From positions 1-52,196 of the IMG/VR virus record IMGVR_UViG_3300047552_000351: a stretch of DNA of 52,196 nucleotides; one strand, written 5' to 3'. Numbering within the stretch: the stretch's first letter is position 1; each line of letters starts with the position of its first letter. This DNA is from a virus. The notes under the pieces are model-generated. The model did not search any database and was not told the DNA's origin. It saw only the letters and a list, made by a program, of their open reading frames with translations. This document shows, piece after piece, positions 16,641 through 25,240 of this stretch. Position numbers and translations under genes: made by a program.

Positions 16641-16676
16641 AAAAAGAAAGCGGCACAGTTATTTTACCATGCCGCT
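16641..16676 (-). terminator. Intrinsic terminator between tail tube and tail chaperone genes
   Basis: On the minus strand AGCGGCA and TGCCGCT form a perfect 7-bp stem around a 14-nt loop, followed by TTCTTTTT. It lies in the 82-nt gap after the tail tube gene. It probably acts as a partial terminator that lets coat and tube proteins be made in excess over the downstream tail genes. Confidence 0.75.
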
Positions 16677-16703
16677 AAACATTACCACACAAAGCGAAAC
16701 TTA

Positions 16704-17876
16704 TTAACTAACAGTAAGCACGACTTCATCGTTGCCGCTATTCGGGAGCGCGATCAAGTCGGCATCCATCATGACAACACCATCAGAGTCAGAGTATTTC
16801 GGATTCTGCATCTGACCCTTCGGCAGAACAATCGTCGTGATATTGCCAGCGGTCGAACCGTTACGAACAGCAACAACGCCAGTGGTATTGCCTTGGACCG
16901 TACCGAAAACGTCCAATTCTGCCACTAGCGGCATTTCGAAGGAAATTGACCCCTTCGGAGCGCGGCCAGTGAATACAACACCAGACGTACCAATCAACTG
17001 GCGGAACTTGATATCGTTCGCCATATCCATCATGAACTTAGACAACTGCAGACCAGACGCGCCACCCGTCAGTGCCTTACCAAAGAAGTAACCGCTCGTA
17101 TTCGACGTGATAACCGCAGGCGGAATCTGCCAAGCGGTAAGCGTCGTGGAAGCAACTGCGGCGTCCGTTACGGCGTTATACACGCCGGTAAACGTGAACT
17201 TCATGGAAGGACGTGCGCCAGACGAAAGCTCAAGAGATACCGTACCACGGCACCCGGTGAGCTTATGCAGCACACCGCCACGATAGAAGTAAATCGTACA
17301 AGACGGCGGGGAATCCGTGAGCGGCTTGTACTGGTTATGCGCTTCGATGCTGTATGCGCTTGTATTGTCAGGTGCAAGCGCCATACCAGCAACAGTTGCA
17401 ACGCGCGTGCTGCCAACGTATCCGGTGATTATGCCTGATCCGAAGTTAGTTCCAGCCGTACGCGTAATCTTCGAACCAACATAATATCCGTCAACAGATG
17501 ACGCACCAACAGCAAGCGTGATCGTGGTGGACGATCCAGCAGTAGCAGTGCCGGTTACAGCCGCTGCTACATTAGTAGCAGCAAAACCACATGAAAGCAA
17601 AGCAGCTTCCCACGGGGGTGCGGTACCAGCGGCAGACGAACCTGCCAAGTCGATAGTAAAAGAACACTGCGCATTCTGCGCGACGATAATCGACGGACTC
17701 GAACCGTAGTACGGACGAATATAGTCAAGCGATACCGTCTGAATTTGCAGCGGGTCAATGGACAGCTCCGAAACCAAAAGCGCATTAGATGCACCTGTTG
17801 GCGTCGGGTCCGTCCCTTCAGTAACTTCCTGCTTGAGCAGGATCGCGGCTTTCCGCGTATACAATCTAGTAGACAT
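16704..17876 (-). CDS. Major tail tube protein (390 aa)
   Basis: Opens with STRLYTRKAAILLKQEVTEGTDPTPT, the usual beginning of a large class of siphovirus tail tube proteins. It continues with beta-rich segments such as PPWEAALLSCGF and KLTGCRGTVSLELSSGARPSMKFTFTG (shortened here to its pattern). It is long for the family, and an Ala/Thr-rich insert near residues 105-170 may be an exposed Ig-like domain. The place between coat protein and tail chaperone supports the call. The subunits stack as hexameric rings to form the tail tube. Confidence 0.82.
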   Translation of the reverse strand: MSTRLYTRKAAILLKQEVTEGTDPTPTGASNALLVSELSIDPLQIQTVSLDYIRPYYGSSPSIIVAQNAQCSFTIDLAGSSAAGTAPPWEAALLSCGFAATNVAAAVTGTATAGSSTTITLAVGASSVDGYYVGSKITRTAGTNFGSGIITGYVGSTRVATVAGMALAPDNTSAYSIEAHNQYKPLTDSPPSCTIYFYRGGVLHKLTGCRGTVSLELSSGARPSMKFTFTGVYNAVTDAAVASTTLTAWQIPPAVITSNTSGYFFGKALTGGASGLQLSKFMMDMANDIKFRQLIGTSGVVFTGRAPKGSISFEMPLVAELDVFGTVQGNTTGVVAVRNGSTAGNITTIVLPKGQMQNPKYSDSDGVVMMDADLIALPNSGNDEVVLTVS

Positions 17877-17879
17877 TTG

Positions 17880-18044
17880 CTAAACCTCGCTAAACTTTTT
17901 GGACGCAGGTCTGCCGCGTTTCTTTTCTGCGCGCGGCTCTTCGCTTTCGGCAACGGCTATTTCTTCGATTGGCTGAGCCGGTTCACTAGTAACCGGCTTT
18001 CGCCATTCGGGAATCGGCACGTTTATAAATGAGATCATTCCCAT
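17880..18044 (-). CDS. Small protein with AT-hook-like tail (54 aa)
   Basis: A short gene fills the gap between coat and tail tube genes. The product starts MGMISFINVPIPEW, has a Pro/Glu-rich middle and ends KKRGRPASKKFSEV. The RGRP core resembles an AT-hook, a minor-groove DNA-binding motif. Similar Lys/Arg-rich short proteins occur near head-tail joining genes of other phages. A second ATG two codons in is an equally good start. Function unknown. Confidence 0.6.
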   Translation of the reverse strand: MGMISFINVPIPEWRKPVTSEPAQPIEEIAVAESEEPRAEKKRGRPASKKFSEV

Positions 18045-18064
18045 TGTTTTGCGTGCTATACCGT

Positions 18065-19036
18065 TTATGCCAATTTGTGCTTGAAAGCGATTGCGCGAAT
18101 AGCCTTGTTTTCGTAAACGCGCGACCAGTTCGTTCCAGTTGCAAGTTCAGCCAAGGTCGGATGCCCGCTTGATGCGTCGCCAGTCGAGATTTCAGCCGTG
18201 CCAACCCACTTAACGCCGCGCATATGGAGCACGAAGTGCCGACGGTTAATCAACACGTCATAACCTGCCAAGCTGTTGCGGTCGTTCTCTACCGGATACT
18301 TCGGCATGCCTTCTGCATAGGCGATTGCGCCAGGGCCAAACATATACGTCGTATAAGTGCCGCTCGATACAGGCAGCGAGTCGTCAGTAATGACGCGCTT
18401 ACCCTGGTACGTTGAGAACGTAGCGCCGTCTGCGCCCTTTTCGGTATCCAGCAAATCATCCTTATACAGCTTGGTATACGTAGCCGAGTGCATCGCAACC
18501 GCAGACAGTCCGCCTGCCGCATCGCCCAACTTGAAAGCCGCGTCTGCAAACGTGTTCTTATCGATAACCGCTGCGTCACCGCTGTTGCCGCTGATGTCGT
18601 GGACGTTGCCGCTCATGGAAGCAGCAGCAAATGCGCCTTTGATAACGTTCAGCAATCGTTTCTGCATCTGGCGCGACCACCATTCGGCAACCAAATCACC
18701 AATAGCGCGCATCGGGTCTGCGCCTGCCAGTGCGTATGCCAAGTCATTCGAGCCGAAAGCTTTACCAAGAGCCTGCACAACGCTAACGTCCTGGCTGGTG
18801 CCAATCGCATTAACGGTCAGCGACTTTTGGTCGGACAACTCTTCGGCATCGCCGGTCAGGTCGTTGAAGAAGGGCATGTTGACGGTTTCGCCGCCTGCCC
18901 GCGTGCCTGGAATAACGCGGCCATCAGATGCAACAATGCCGCTCTGCCAAAAAGCGGAAAGTTCGGTCGAACGCTGTACTACGTAAGGTTGGAAAATCTC
19001 CGGTACAATGATATCGGAAATGCGTGTTTCTGCCAT
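18065..19036 (-). CDS. Major capsid protein, HK97-type fold (323 aa)
   Basis: Forms the icosahedral shell. It opens with ISDIIVPEIFQPYVVQRSTE and has the loop GTRAGGETVNMPFFNDL, then QALGKAFGSNDLAYALAGADP and an IGDLVAEWWSRQMQKRLLNVI helix, as in a widespread coat protein family with scaffold-dependent assembly. A late stretch GYDVLINRRHFVLHMRGVKW fits the axial domain. The scaffold-like gene sits 19 nt upstream and no protease gene is seen, so the pathway is probably a separate-scaffold one with no delta domain. Confidence 0.88.
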   Translation of the reverse strand: MAETRISDIIVPEIFQPYVVQRSTELSAFWQSGIVASDGRVIPGTRAGGETVNMPFFNDLTGDAEELSDQKSLTVNAIGTSQDVSVVQALGKAFGSNDLAYALAGADPMRAIGDLVAEWWSRQMQKRLLNVIKGAFAAASMSGNVHDISGNSGDAAVIDKNTFADAAFKLGDAAGGLSAVAMHSATYTKLYKDDLLDTEKGADGATFSTYQGKRVITDDSLPVSSGTYTTYMFGPGAIAYAEGMPKYPVENDRNSLAGYDVLINRRHFVLHMRGVKWVGTAEISTGDASSGHPTLAELATGTNWSRVYENKAIRAIAFKHKLA

Positions 19037-19055
19037 TTTAGTAACTCCTCAATAA

Positions 19056-19751
19056 TCAACTGGAGGCTGCAGCAGCCCTTAGCTGTTCAGCCAGTTGTGG
19101 GTTGTCTTTCATCAAGCGACCCTGCTCCGTCAAATTCAACGAATTTTTCGCAAACGGATTCGCCTGTCTATAAGCATTTGCCCCGCTCGGGTTATACCCG
19201 GAGCCGCCCGCTCCAGTCGATTTAAGAAGTGCTGGTTTTTCCTGCGCAAAGAGTTTCACACCCTCTTCGATTGAAATCGCACCCTTTTCAGTTTCATAGT
19301 AAGGCTCATCGTCAGCCCAACTAATCCGCGATTTAATCGCCATTTCGACGACATCGCGGTCTACCCATTCGTGTGACGACAGCGCTTTAGTAAGTGCCGA
19401 AGTCTGTAAAGAGTCCCTATACTTTTTAGTAATGGTATCTAGCGATGACCCTTTCTCCGCGAGTTCTCTTTCCATTCGTTTGAGTCGCGCTTCGAACGCT
19501 TTCGTCGCTTCCGCCTGTCCTCTGAAGTCTGGGAGGTTTTCGAGTTCTTCTTCCTCGCTAATACCAAGCCTGTCGAATAATTGTTCACGCAGCGCCCTTA
19601 ATCGTTCAACTTCTGACTTAAGACCCTTTCGTCCGTTGATTGACTCGTTCCGAGCGCTATCGCGCTGGCCCACTAAGTCTTTAATGTACTGTTCCAATCC
19701 TTCGAAATCGTCGCCAAGCTTCTCTTTTAGTGCCTCAAGTTCAAAAGCCAT
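19056..19751 (-). CDS. Capsid scaffolding-like protein (231 aa)
   Basis: The first 110 residues are strongly charged coiled coil (EALKEKLGDDFEGLEQYIKD and LKRMERELAEKG), as in gp20-type scaffolds. The last 60 residues are loose and Gly/Asn-rich and end in a short helix (LMKDNPQLAEQLRAAAAS) that may touch the coat protein. It sits directly upstream of the coat gene. Assignment rests on architecture and position, not on a catalytic motif. Confidence 0.75.
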   Translation of the reverse strand: MAFELEALKEKLGDDFEGLEQYIKDLVGQRDSARNESINGRKGLKSEVERLRALREQLFDRLGISEEEELENLPDFRGQAEATKAFEARLKRMERELAEKGSSLDTITKKYRDSLQTSALTKALSSHEWVDRDVVEMAIKSRISWADDEPYYETEKGAISIEEGVKLFAQEKPALLKSTGAGGSGYNPSGANAYRQANPFAKNSLNLTEQGRLMKDNPQLAEQLRAAAASS

Positions 19752-19781
19752 ATTAGCCTCACGCTATAGTTAAAAATGAAG

Positions 19782-20156
19782 TTATGCTGAAACCTCAAAT
19801 TTCGCACACATAACCTTGTAATCGTCTAAAACATCTTCATCGAAAATCGTTTCTGTCCACTGCGCTGCGTACTTTGTTGACGTTTCCAGCTTATCTACTA
19901 TCGTTTCTTCCAACGAGCACAAGTCTTCGTATACATCCTCTAATCCGTTATCTGATTCAGCCGCAGCCATTCCGAAAAATACGTATGCCATCAGCTTCTT
20001 TCGCGTCAACGCGGCCGCATGTGTTGCGCTTTGCGGTACTACACGAATCATCGGGTAGTCAGCCGGACTTAAGCCACTTTCAATTCCTATCTTGCATGTC
20101 GTGACGCCTGCAATCGTTGCAAGATCGTCGCGCATGTTGTCCAGTATGCTAAACAA
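19782..20156 (-). CDS. Head-tail joining/tail terminator-like protein (124 aa)
   Basis: A small mixed alpha/beta protein with SPADYPMIRVVPQ in the middle and an acidic end (FDEDVLDDYKVMCAKFEV). Its size, and a place next to gp10-like and connector-like genes, fit a tail terminator or minor tail joining protein, which caps the tube and binds the connector. Sequence alone does not separate these roles. Confidence 0.5.
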   Translation of the reverse strand: MFSILDNMRDDLATIAGVTTCKIGIESGLSPADYPMIRVVPQSATHAAALTRKKLMAYVFFGMAAAESDNGLEDVYEDLCSLEETIVDKLETSTKYAAQWTETIFDEDVLDDYKVMCAKFEVSA

Positions 20157-20157
20157 A

Positions 20158-20472
20158 TTAGGCGCGCTCTATCGGTATAGAGAAGATTGGCAACGTCACC
20201 GTAGGATCTGCCAACTGCTGCGCCCTCTTAGCCATTGGCAATGCCTCTTTCCATTCGTCGCGATACTGTTTAAGCTTTGCCGAGAATGTATCATCTGACT
20301 TTCCGCCAAGTTCTAAGCATGCAAGAATGTACGCACGCAATATCTCTAGCTTGTCTGTCCATTCGTCTGGAAACTCGCCATAATCCGCAACATCAGCAGC
20401 CGCGCGCGTTTCTATATCTTCTGTAATGCGCGTCTTTAGATAAGCGTCGTTATACGTGTGCGTTAGTGCCAT
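20158..20472 (-). CDS. Head-tail connector-like protein (104 aa)
   Basis: A helical protein with LKTRITEDIETRAAADVADYGEF and a second helical part (RAYILACLELGGKSDDTF, then KLKQYRDEWKEAL), the helical-bundle pattern of gp6-type adaptor proteins that sit under the portal. It is one nucleotide from the terminator-like gene. Assignment rests on pattern and neighbours. Confidence 0.5.
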   Translation of the reverse strand: MALTHTYNDAYLKTRITEDIETRAAADVADYGEFPDEWTDKLEILRAYILACLELGGKSDDTFSAKLKQYRDEWKEALPMAKRAQQLADPTVTLPIFSIPIERA

Positions 20473-20481
20473 ATACTTCCT

Positions 20482-20964
20482 TTATTCTGCTACGCTATTA
20501 TACCATGATTTATTAGCTTGCATTTTGAGTATAATTGATTCGAATAATAGTTTCGCCTTTTGCGCTGATCTGACTAAGTACGGATCGGCTTTAGTACCTG
20601 GATGCTTAACGAACTTCGCGAATATAAACCCAACACCAGACGCCCAACGCAATGAGCGTCTGTTTTTCGGTCTAATCTCGTGCGGTCTTGTCCCGTACAG
20701 CACATACCTCGCATAGTCTGCAATCTTCGGATCGTGCCCAACTTCCCACGAATCATTAGATGCCTTGCGCTTGTATAGCGACTGCCATAACCTTCGAGTC
20801 GGATTAGCACGCCCAGGCTTTGGAACTTCGTGTGGCGCAACGCCTTTTTCTACATCCTCGTACACTGCCTGTGCGAGTTTCGCAAGCGCTACATTTTGTA
20901 GGCGCGGCACCATCGAACGGAACACCGCGCGCACCTCTTCATCGCCTGTGAGTTCAATCCTCAC
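20482..20964 (-). CDS. HK97 gp10-like head-tail protein (160 aa)
   Basis: The GTG at 20964 overlaps the stop of the upstream gene as GTGA and gives the usual N-terminus (VRIELTGDEEVRAVF). A longer frame would read into the end of that gene. The stretch YARYVLYGTRPHEIRPK and the later FVKHPGTKADPYLVRSA are the hallmark of the HK97 gp10/neck family, in which a Gly-Thr-xx-His loop precedes the C-terminal helix. These proteins act at the head-tail junction. Normally the gene follows the coat gene, but here it precedes scaffold and coat. Confidence 0.85.
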   Translation of the reverse strand: MRIELTGDEEVRAVFRSMVPRLQNVALAKLAQAVYEDVEKGVAPHEVPKPGRANPTRRLWQSLYKRKASNDSWEVGHDPKIADYARYVLYGTRPHEIRPKNRRSLRWASGVGFIFAKFVKHPGTKADPYLVRSAQKAKLLFESIILKMQANKSWYNSVAE

Positions 20965-23900
20965 ATTCTGCCCCGTTTTCGTTTTCCGGTTGTAACTGAG
21001 AAGTCTACCTGTTTGTCGGCAGATACATTGCCGTACGCATCCTGACAAGCTACCCATCTGTGATAAACGCCACCATCTTTTACAGCGATTGACGTGCTGT
21101 GCGATGTCGATCCGGTAGAACTAAACGCTGATTTAGCGGCAAACGATACGCCAGACTGTGACGCATATTTGCATGTTGATGCCTCATTCGTTGTCGCTGA
21201 AATCGTTGCTGACGTTGTACCGCGAGGAAGCAGAACGTCAGGCTCGGTTATCGTAACCACTGGAGGCGTTATGTCCGCGCTATTTGTAGTTGCTCCAAAA
21301 TAAGACGAATAAGACGAGTTGTTACCTGCTGCGTCATATGCAAGCACACGATAACGGTACGCCGTAGCTGGCGACAATCCAGTATCGCTATATGTAGTTC
21401 CGGCTTGGTTAACAAGCAATGCGAACGATGTACACGATACTCCAGCACACCTATCAACTCGGTATCCTGTCACGCCTACAGCATCAGTTGACGCATTCCA
21501 CGATATGTTAATCTGGGAATCACTAACTGCCGTTGCGGATACGCCAATCGGGATAGTTGGAGGAGTTGAATCTATTCCAACTGTAGTTGCTTCGAATATA
21601 GCAGAATAAGCAGAATTATTGCCTGCTGCATCAGTCGCGCGCACTCTATACCGATAAGTCGTACCAGAGGAAAGACCGGTATTGTTATATGTCGTTCCCG
21701 CCTGCGTAACTAGCGCCGCGAATGACGAGCACGCTGCTCCAGTACAGCGCTCTACGCTATACGTTGAAACGCCAACATTGTCAGTGCTAGCAGTCCAAGA
21801 TAAGTTAATCTGCGACGTGCTTACAGCTGTAGCGGTTGGCGCGGTTGGTGTGCTTGGCGCTGTTCCGTCAAGCGTCGTTACTGTGGATACAGTCGAATAA
21901 GACGATGCGTTCCCGATTGCATCCTTTGCACGAACCGCATAGCGGTATTCTGTAACATCTGACAACCCAGTATTGCTATAAGAGTTAGTTGTCGGAGTTC
22001 CTACAACCGTTGTAGGCGTACACCATGCACCTGTACACCGCGCTACGTCGTAACCAGTGACGCCAACCGTATCACTCGATGCAGTCCACGTTAGATTGGC
22101 CTGAGATCCACCAACAGGCGAACCGGATAGCCCGCTCGGAACGCTTGGCGCGTTGTTGTCTACAGTCACCGATACTGCGCTAGACGTAGTGCTATTGGTT
22201 GCGTTATCTCGCGACGTTGCAGTTAGCGAGTGCGCGCCATCGCTACCAGTCGTCGTGTTCCACGTAACGCTATATGGCGAAGTTGTGTCTTCGCTTCCAA
22301 GGTTTGAGCCGTCAAGTTTGAACTGGACCCCAACAACCCCAACGTTATCAGTAGCGGTAGCAGATACAGCAACGCTTGAACCTTGTACTGACGATCCGTT
22401 GGTTGGTGCTGTAATGGTTGCAGTTGGGGGAGTCGTGTCTGTCGAATCTAGCCCGGTCGGACAGTAATACGATCCGGTTGTTGATCCTGACAGCGTTACA
22501 GCAACGAAGTTGTTAAGCGTGGAAACAGTAGATTGGTCGGATCGGAATGCGTAGTTGCTCGCAACCTGCGTTTCTGCCCCGCCATTGTCTGATATGTATA
22601 CGCTGTAAGTCTTGGCTGCCACGTTGACGACCATTCGTACGTCGTATTGGTGATTAGCGCTGTATGCGTACGTCCCGCTGTATGCTGCGCCGTTGCGAAC
22701 ATCTACAACGCCAGCGGACGAAAAGCGAACAGTGGTTGCGTAGCTCGTATATGCCGACCATGCGCCGTTAGTGTGGCCAAGCGTAAGATCGTGAGTCGTC
22801 GCAACTGGAATAACCGAAAATCGATAGGTAAACGTCCCCGTCTGCGCGGACATAGCAGTCGTCGCGGTACTCGCTGGCTGCAATGCACAAATCGACGCGA
22901 TGTAATCCGCAACAACCGTACAGTTTGCAGTGATTGCATTTGTGGTGTACGTAGTGCCAGATAACGACCCGCCACACGTGCCGCTAGCAAGCGCCGTATA
23001 TCCTCCGCTTGGCGTAATGCTAAACGTCGTCGTATTACCCTCTGTAATGCTTTGTGCGCTGCTTGGGTTTATTACGCCGCCATTATGGTTCAGTCGTTCG
23101 CTTGGAGTTGCTGTGTAAGTTGCTGGGGCGCTTGTCGTTGCTTGGGCAATAGACGAGTAGCTTGACGTATTGCCTACGCCATCCTTTGACCGCACGTCGT
23201 AACGGTAAACCGTGGAAGCAGTTAACCCCGTATTGCTGTATGTCGTGCCTGTTCCTACAGTGCTTGCAATAATCGTGGACGGAGTACAACCTGCACCAGA
23301 ACATCGCCTGATGTCATATCCCGTCACAGCAACGTCATCAGTGGATGCAGTCCACGATAAGTTGACTTGAGTTGCGCCGGTTGCGAGCGCGGTAAGTCCT
23401 GTCGGAGTAGTTGGAGGCGCAGTATCTACTGGAGCCGAAATGCGCGCGCCAACGTCAAGCCCATCGGATGCGGCCGCTTTGCCAGGCGATCCGACCGCTA
23501 GAGCGTAACCGCCGTAAGTGGTCGGGTTAGATCCGCCAACGAAAACAGGAATCCCGTTAAAGTTAGTTCCGGTCGCTCCGCTTCGGAGCATGTTCTTATT
23601 GTTTACGGATGCGGTCGATCCGTTTTCAAAAGAGAGAAATACGGCAATGTTGTCGTAAATCTGAGTTCCGCTACCAGGCGTATCCTTTGTGTCTAAAGTG
23701 ATGCCCCCGCAATTGATGTTATAAAAGCACCCCTCGGCCACGGTATGATAAACAACAGTGTTATGCCTAACAATTGAATTTGTGTCTTTGTATAGCTCGA
23801 TTCCCCATGGGCGGCTAATGACATCGATTACGTTGTCCTCGATAAGGTTCCCACTAGTACCATCGAACGCGCCGATTACCTGCGTTTCGCCTTGTATTGT

Positions 23901-24527
23901 CTGCTTAAAGTAGTTACCTCGAACTACTGCATTTGATCCGCCATAGAACTGAATGTTGTCAGTGTGATTGCCGCTACCATCGTCAATGATGTTTAGAAAC
24001 GTATTGTTTAGTACGTTTGCAACTGCGGTCCCTCCTAGCCGAACGCCATCCGATCCGCACCCTTCCAGTAGCGAGTTTTGTATCGTTCCCGGCCCCTCAA
24101 ACAACACACGCCACGACGATTGATTGCCACAGATATTCTTATGGTTGTTTCCATCAAGCAATATGCCTGCGCCTGTCCCTAAAACCTCCATTGCCCCATT
24201 AAATGTAGAGTTTTTAATTGTAATGTTTGACGCCGTTCCAGTCGTCTGCCCGTTAACGCCAGACATGCCGTCAATTGTGAATCCTGTATCACCGGAACCA
24301 AAATCGACAGCCATATTGCACGTCGCCCCGGAATTACACTGGATCGTAACGGCTTTGTTGGTGCCAGTAAACGTGCCGTAATTGCCTGCCGCTAGACATA
24401 TCGTCTGTCCCGTGGTAGCAGCTGCGAGTTCGGTAGAAAACGTCGATGTCGTCGCATTACGGTCGCAAGCTGCGTTTGCTTGCGCAGCAATCAATAACAT
24501 GATAAGACCAAATAGTAAATGCATCAC
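20961..24527 (-). CDS. Secreted beta-helix/FnIII adhesin-like protein (1188 aa)
   Basis: The N-terminus MMHLLFGLIMLLIAAQANA is a clear Sec signal peptide with an ANA cleavage site. Residues of about 20-345 form a right-handed parallel beta-helix with repeated N-rich turns (IKNSTF, IQNSLLEG, VLNNTF, VRGNYF, VRHNTV). Fibronectin type III-like modules lie at about 365-460 and three more at about 800-1085. An Ig-like module (TPPTATITAPTNGSSV) lies near 715-800 and a last beta domain ends in KRKRGRM. Each FnIII module has a Cys-x4-Cys pair (RCSGAGC, RCTGAWC, RCTGAAC, RCAGVSC), which fits an oxidising compartment. It sits inside the capsid operon. A Sec signal on a virion protein is odd, so a lysogenic secreted product is possible. 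Confidence 0.75.
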   Translation of the reverse strand: MMHLLFGLIMLLIAAQANAACDRNATTSTFSTELAAATTGQTICLAAGNYGTFTGTNKAVTIQCNSGATCNMAVDFGSGDTGFTIDGMSGVNGQTTGTASNITIKNSTFNGAMEVLGTGAGILLDGNNHKNICGNQSSWRVLFEGPGTIQNSLLEGCGSDGVRLGGTAVANVLNNTFLNIIDDGSGNHTDNIQFYGGSNAVVRGNYFKQTIQGETQVIGAFDGTSGNLIEDNVIDVISRPWGIELYKDTNSIVRHNTVVYHTVAEGCFYNINCGGITLDTKDTPGSGTQIYDNIAVFLSFENGSTASVNNKNMLRSGATGTNFNGIPVFVGGSNPTTYGGYALAVGSPGKAAASDGLDVGARISAPVDTAPPTTPTGLTALATGATQVNLSWTASTDDVAVTGYDIRRCSGAGCTPSTIIASTVGTGTTYSNTGLTASTVYRYDVRSKDGVGNTSSYSSIAQATTSAPATYTATPSERLNHNGGVINPSSAQSITEGNTTTFSITPSGGYTALASGTCGGSLSGTTYTTNAITANCTVVADYIASICALQPASTATTAMSAQTGTFTYRFSVIPVATTHDLTLGHTNGAWSAYTSYATTVRFSSAGVVDVRNGAAYSGTYAYSANHQYDVRMVVNVAAKTYSVYISDNGGAETQVASNYAFRSDQSTVSTLNNFVAVTLSGSTTGSYYCPTGLDSTDTTPPTATITAPTNGSSVQGSSVAVSATATDNVGVVGVQFKLDGSNLGSEDTTSPYSVTWNTTTGSDGAHSLTATSRDNATNSTTSSAVSVTVDNNAPSVPSGLSGSPVGGSQANLTWTASSDTVGVTGYDVARCTGAWCTPTTVVGTPTTNSYSNTGLSDVTEYRYAVRAKDAIGNASSYSTVSTVTTLDGTAPSTPTAPTATAVSTSQINLSWTASTDNVGVSTYSVERCTGAACSSFAALVTQAGTTYNNTGLSSGTTYRYRVRATDAAGNNSAYSAIFEATTVGIDSTPPTIPIGVSATAVSDSQINISWNASTDAVGVTGYRVDRCAGVSCTSFALLVNQAGTTYSDTGLSPATAYRYRVLAYDAAGNNSSYSSYFGATTNSADITPPVVTITEPDVLLPRGTTSATISATTNEASTCKYASQSGVSFAAKSAFSSTGSTSHSTSIAVKDGGVYHRWVACQDAYGNVSADKQVDFSVTTGKRKRGRM

Positions 24528-25240
24528 GCCCCCTTGAATGCTGCCGTTATGGCTAGGTATTGATCTGCCGTGTTAGTCGTTGAGAAGTTTCCGCCAGGGT
24601 ATGAGCCGGTAGAAGAAACTATCTTGTCAAACATGAATGGCGTTGTCCCATTAAGCCGCTTGTTAAAGCTATTGGCCGCTGTATGCGTCTTGTTCCCGTC
24701 CCAATCAATACCAGCGCAAACGATTAGTGAGTTTGCGTTTGCGGTTGTGATATTCTGAGTTGTTCGGCTAGTTGACGATGTCGCAAGCGCCGTACACGTC
24801 GCGTCATTACATGCCGCAGTGTCGAATGCGCTAGACGCTGCAATACCGCTATAGCATGCCGCTGCTACGCCAACGAAGTTAATGGCATTATTTGCTGTTG
24901 ACGTATCTATAACAAACGTTGCAGCCGAATTAGCTGAACAGTTTGATTTATACAACAACCTGATTCTGTACTTTTCGCCTGCAACATAACTAGAATGTGC
25001 TAGCGTTAATGCCTGGCCCCCGATTGACTCAGCATCCGGCAACGTCTCATCGAACGAGTAATAAGCGACAAGCACAACAACGAAATCACCCGACGCAATA
25101 TTGAGCGTTCCGGTTGTTGTAAACGTTGTTGCAGACGCGTCTGGGAAGTTTTCTACAAACGAGTTTTTGTATGTAATTGCTCCACCGCCACCGCCGCCAG
25201 ACTCCTTTTTAAGGTTGAACCCAAACGGTTGTACTATCAT
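24524..25240 (-). CDS. Beta-rich fibre-like protein (238 aa)
   Basis: A short N-terminal piece ([13 protein letters not shown]) is followed by a six-Gly linker and then a beta-sandwich-like domain with FPDASATTFTTTGTLNIASGD and Ser/Thr/Ala-rich strands. A short anchor, Gly linker and globular head together resemble fibre tips or decoration proteins. It overlaps both neighbours by 4 nt. No family is recognised with certainty. Its role in the fibre block is inferred. Confidence 0.5.
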   Translation of the reverse strand: MIVQPFGFNLKKESGGGGGGAITYKNSFVENFPDASATTFTTTGTLNIASGDFVVVLVAYYSFDETLPDAESIGGQALTLAHSSYVAGEKYRIRLLYKSNCSANSAATFVIDTSTANNAINFVGVAAACYSGIAASSAFDTAACNDATCTALATSSTSRTTQNITTANANSLIVCAGIDWDGNKTHTAANSFNKRLNGTTPFMFDKIVSSTGSYPGGNFSTTNTADQYLAITAAFKGA

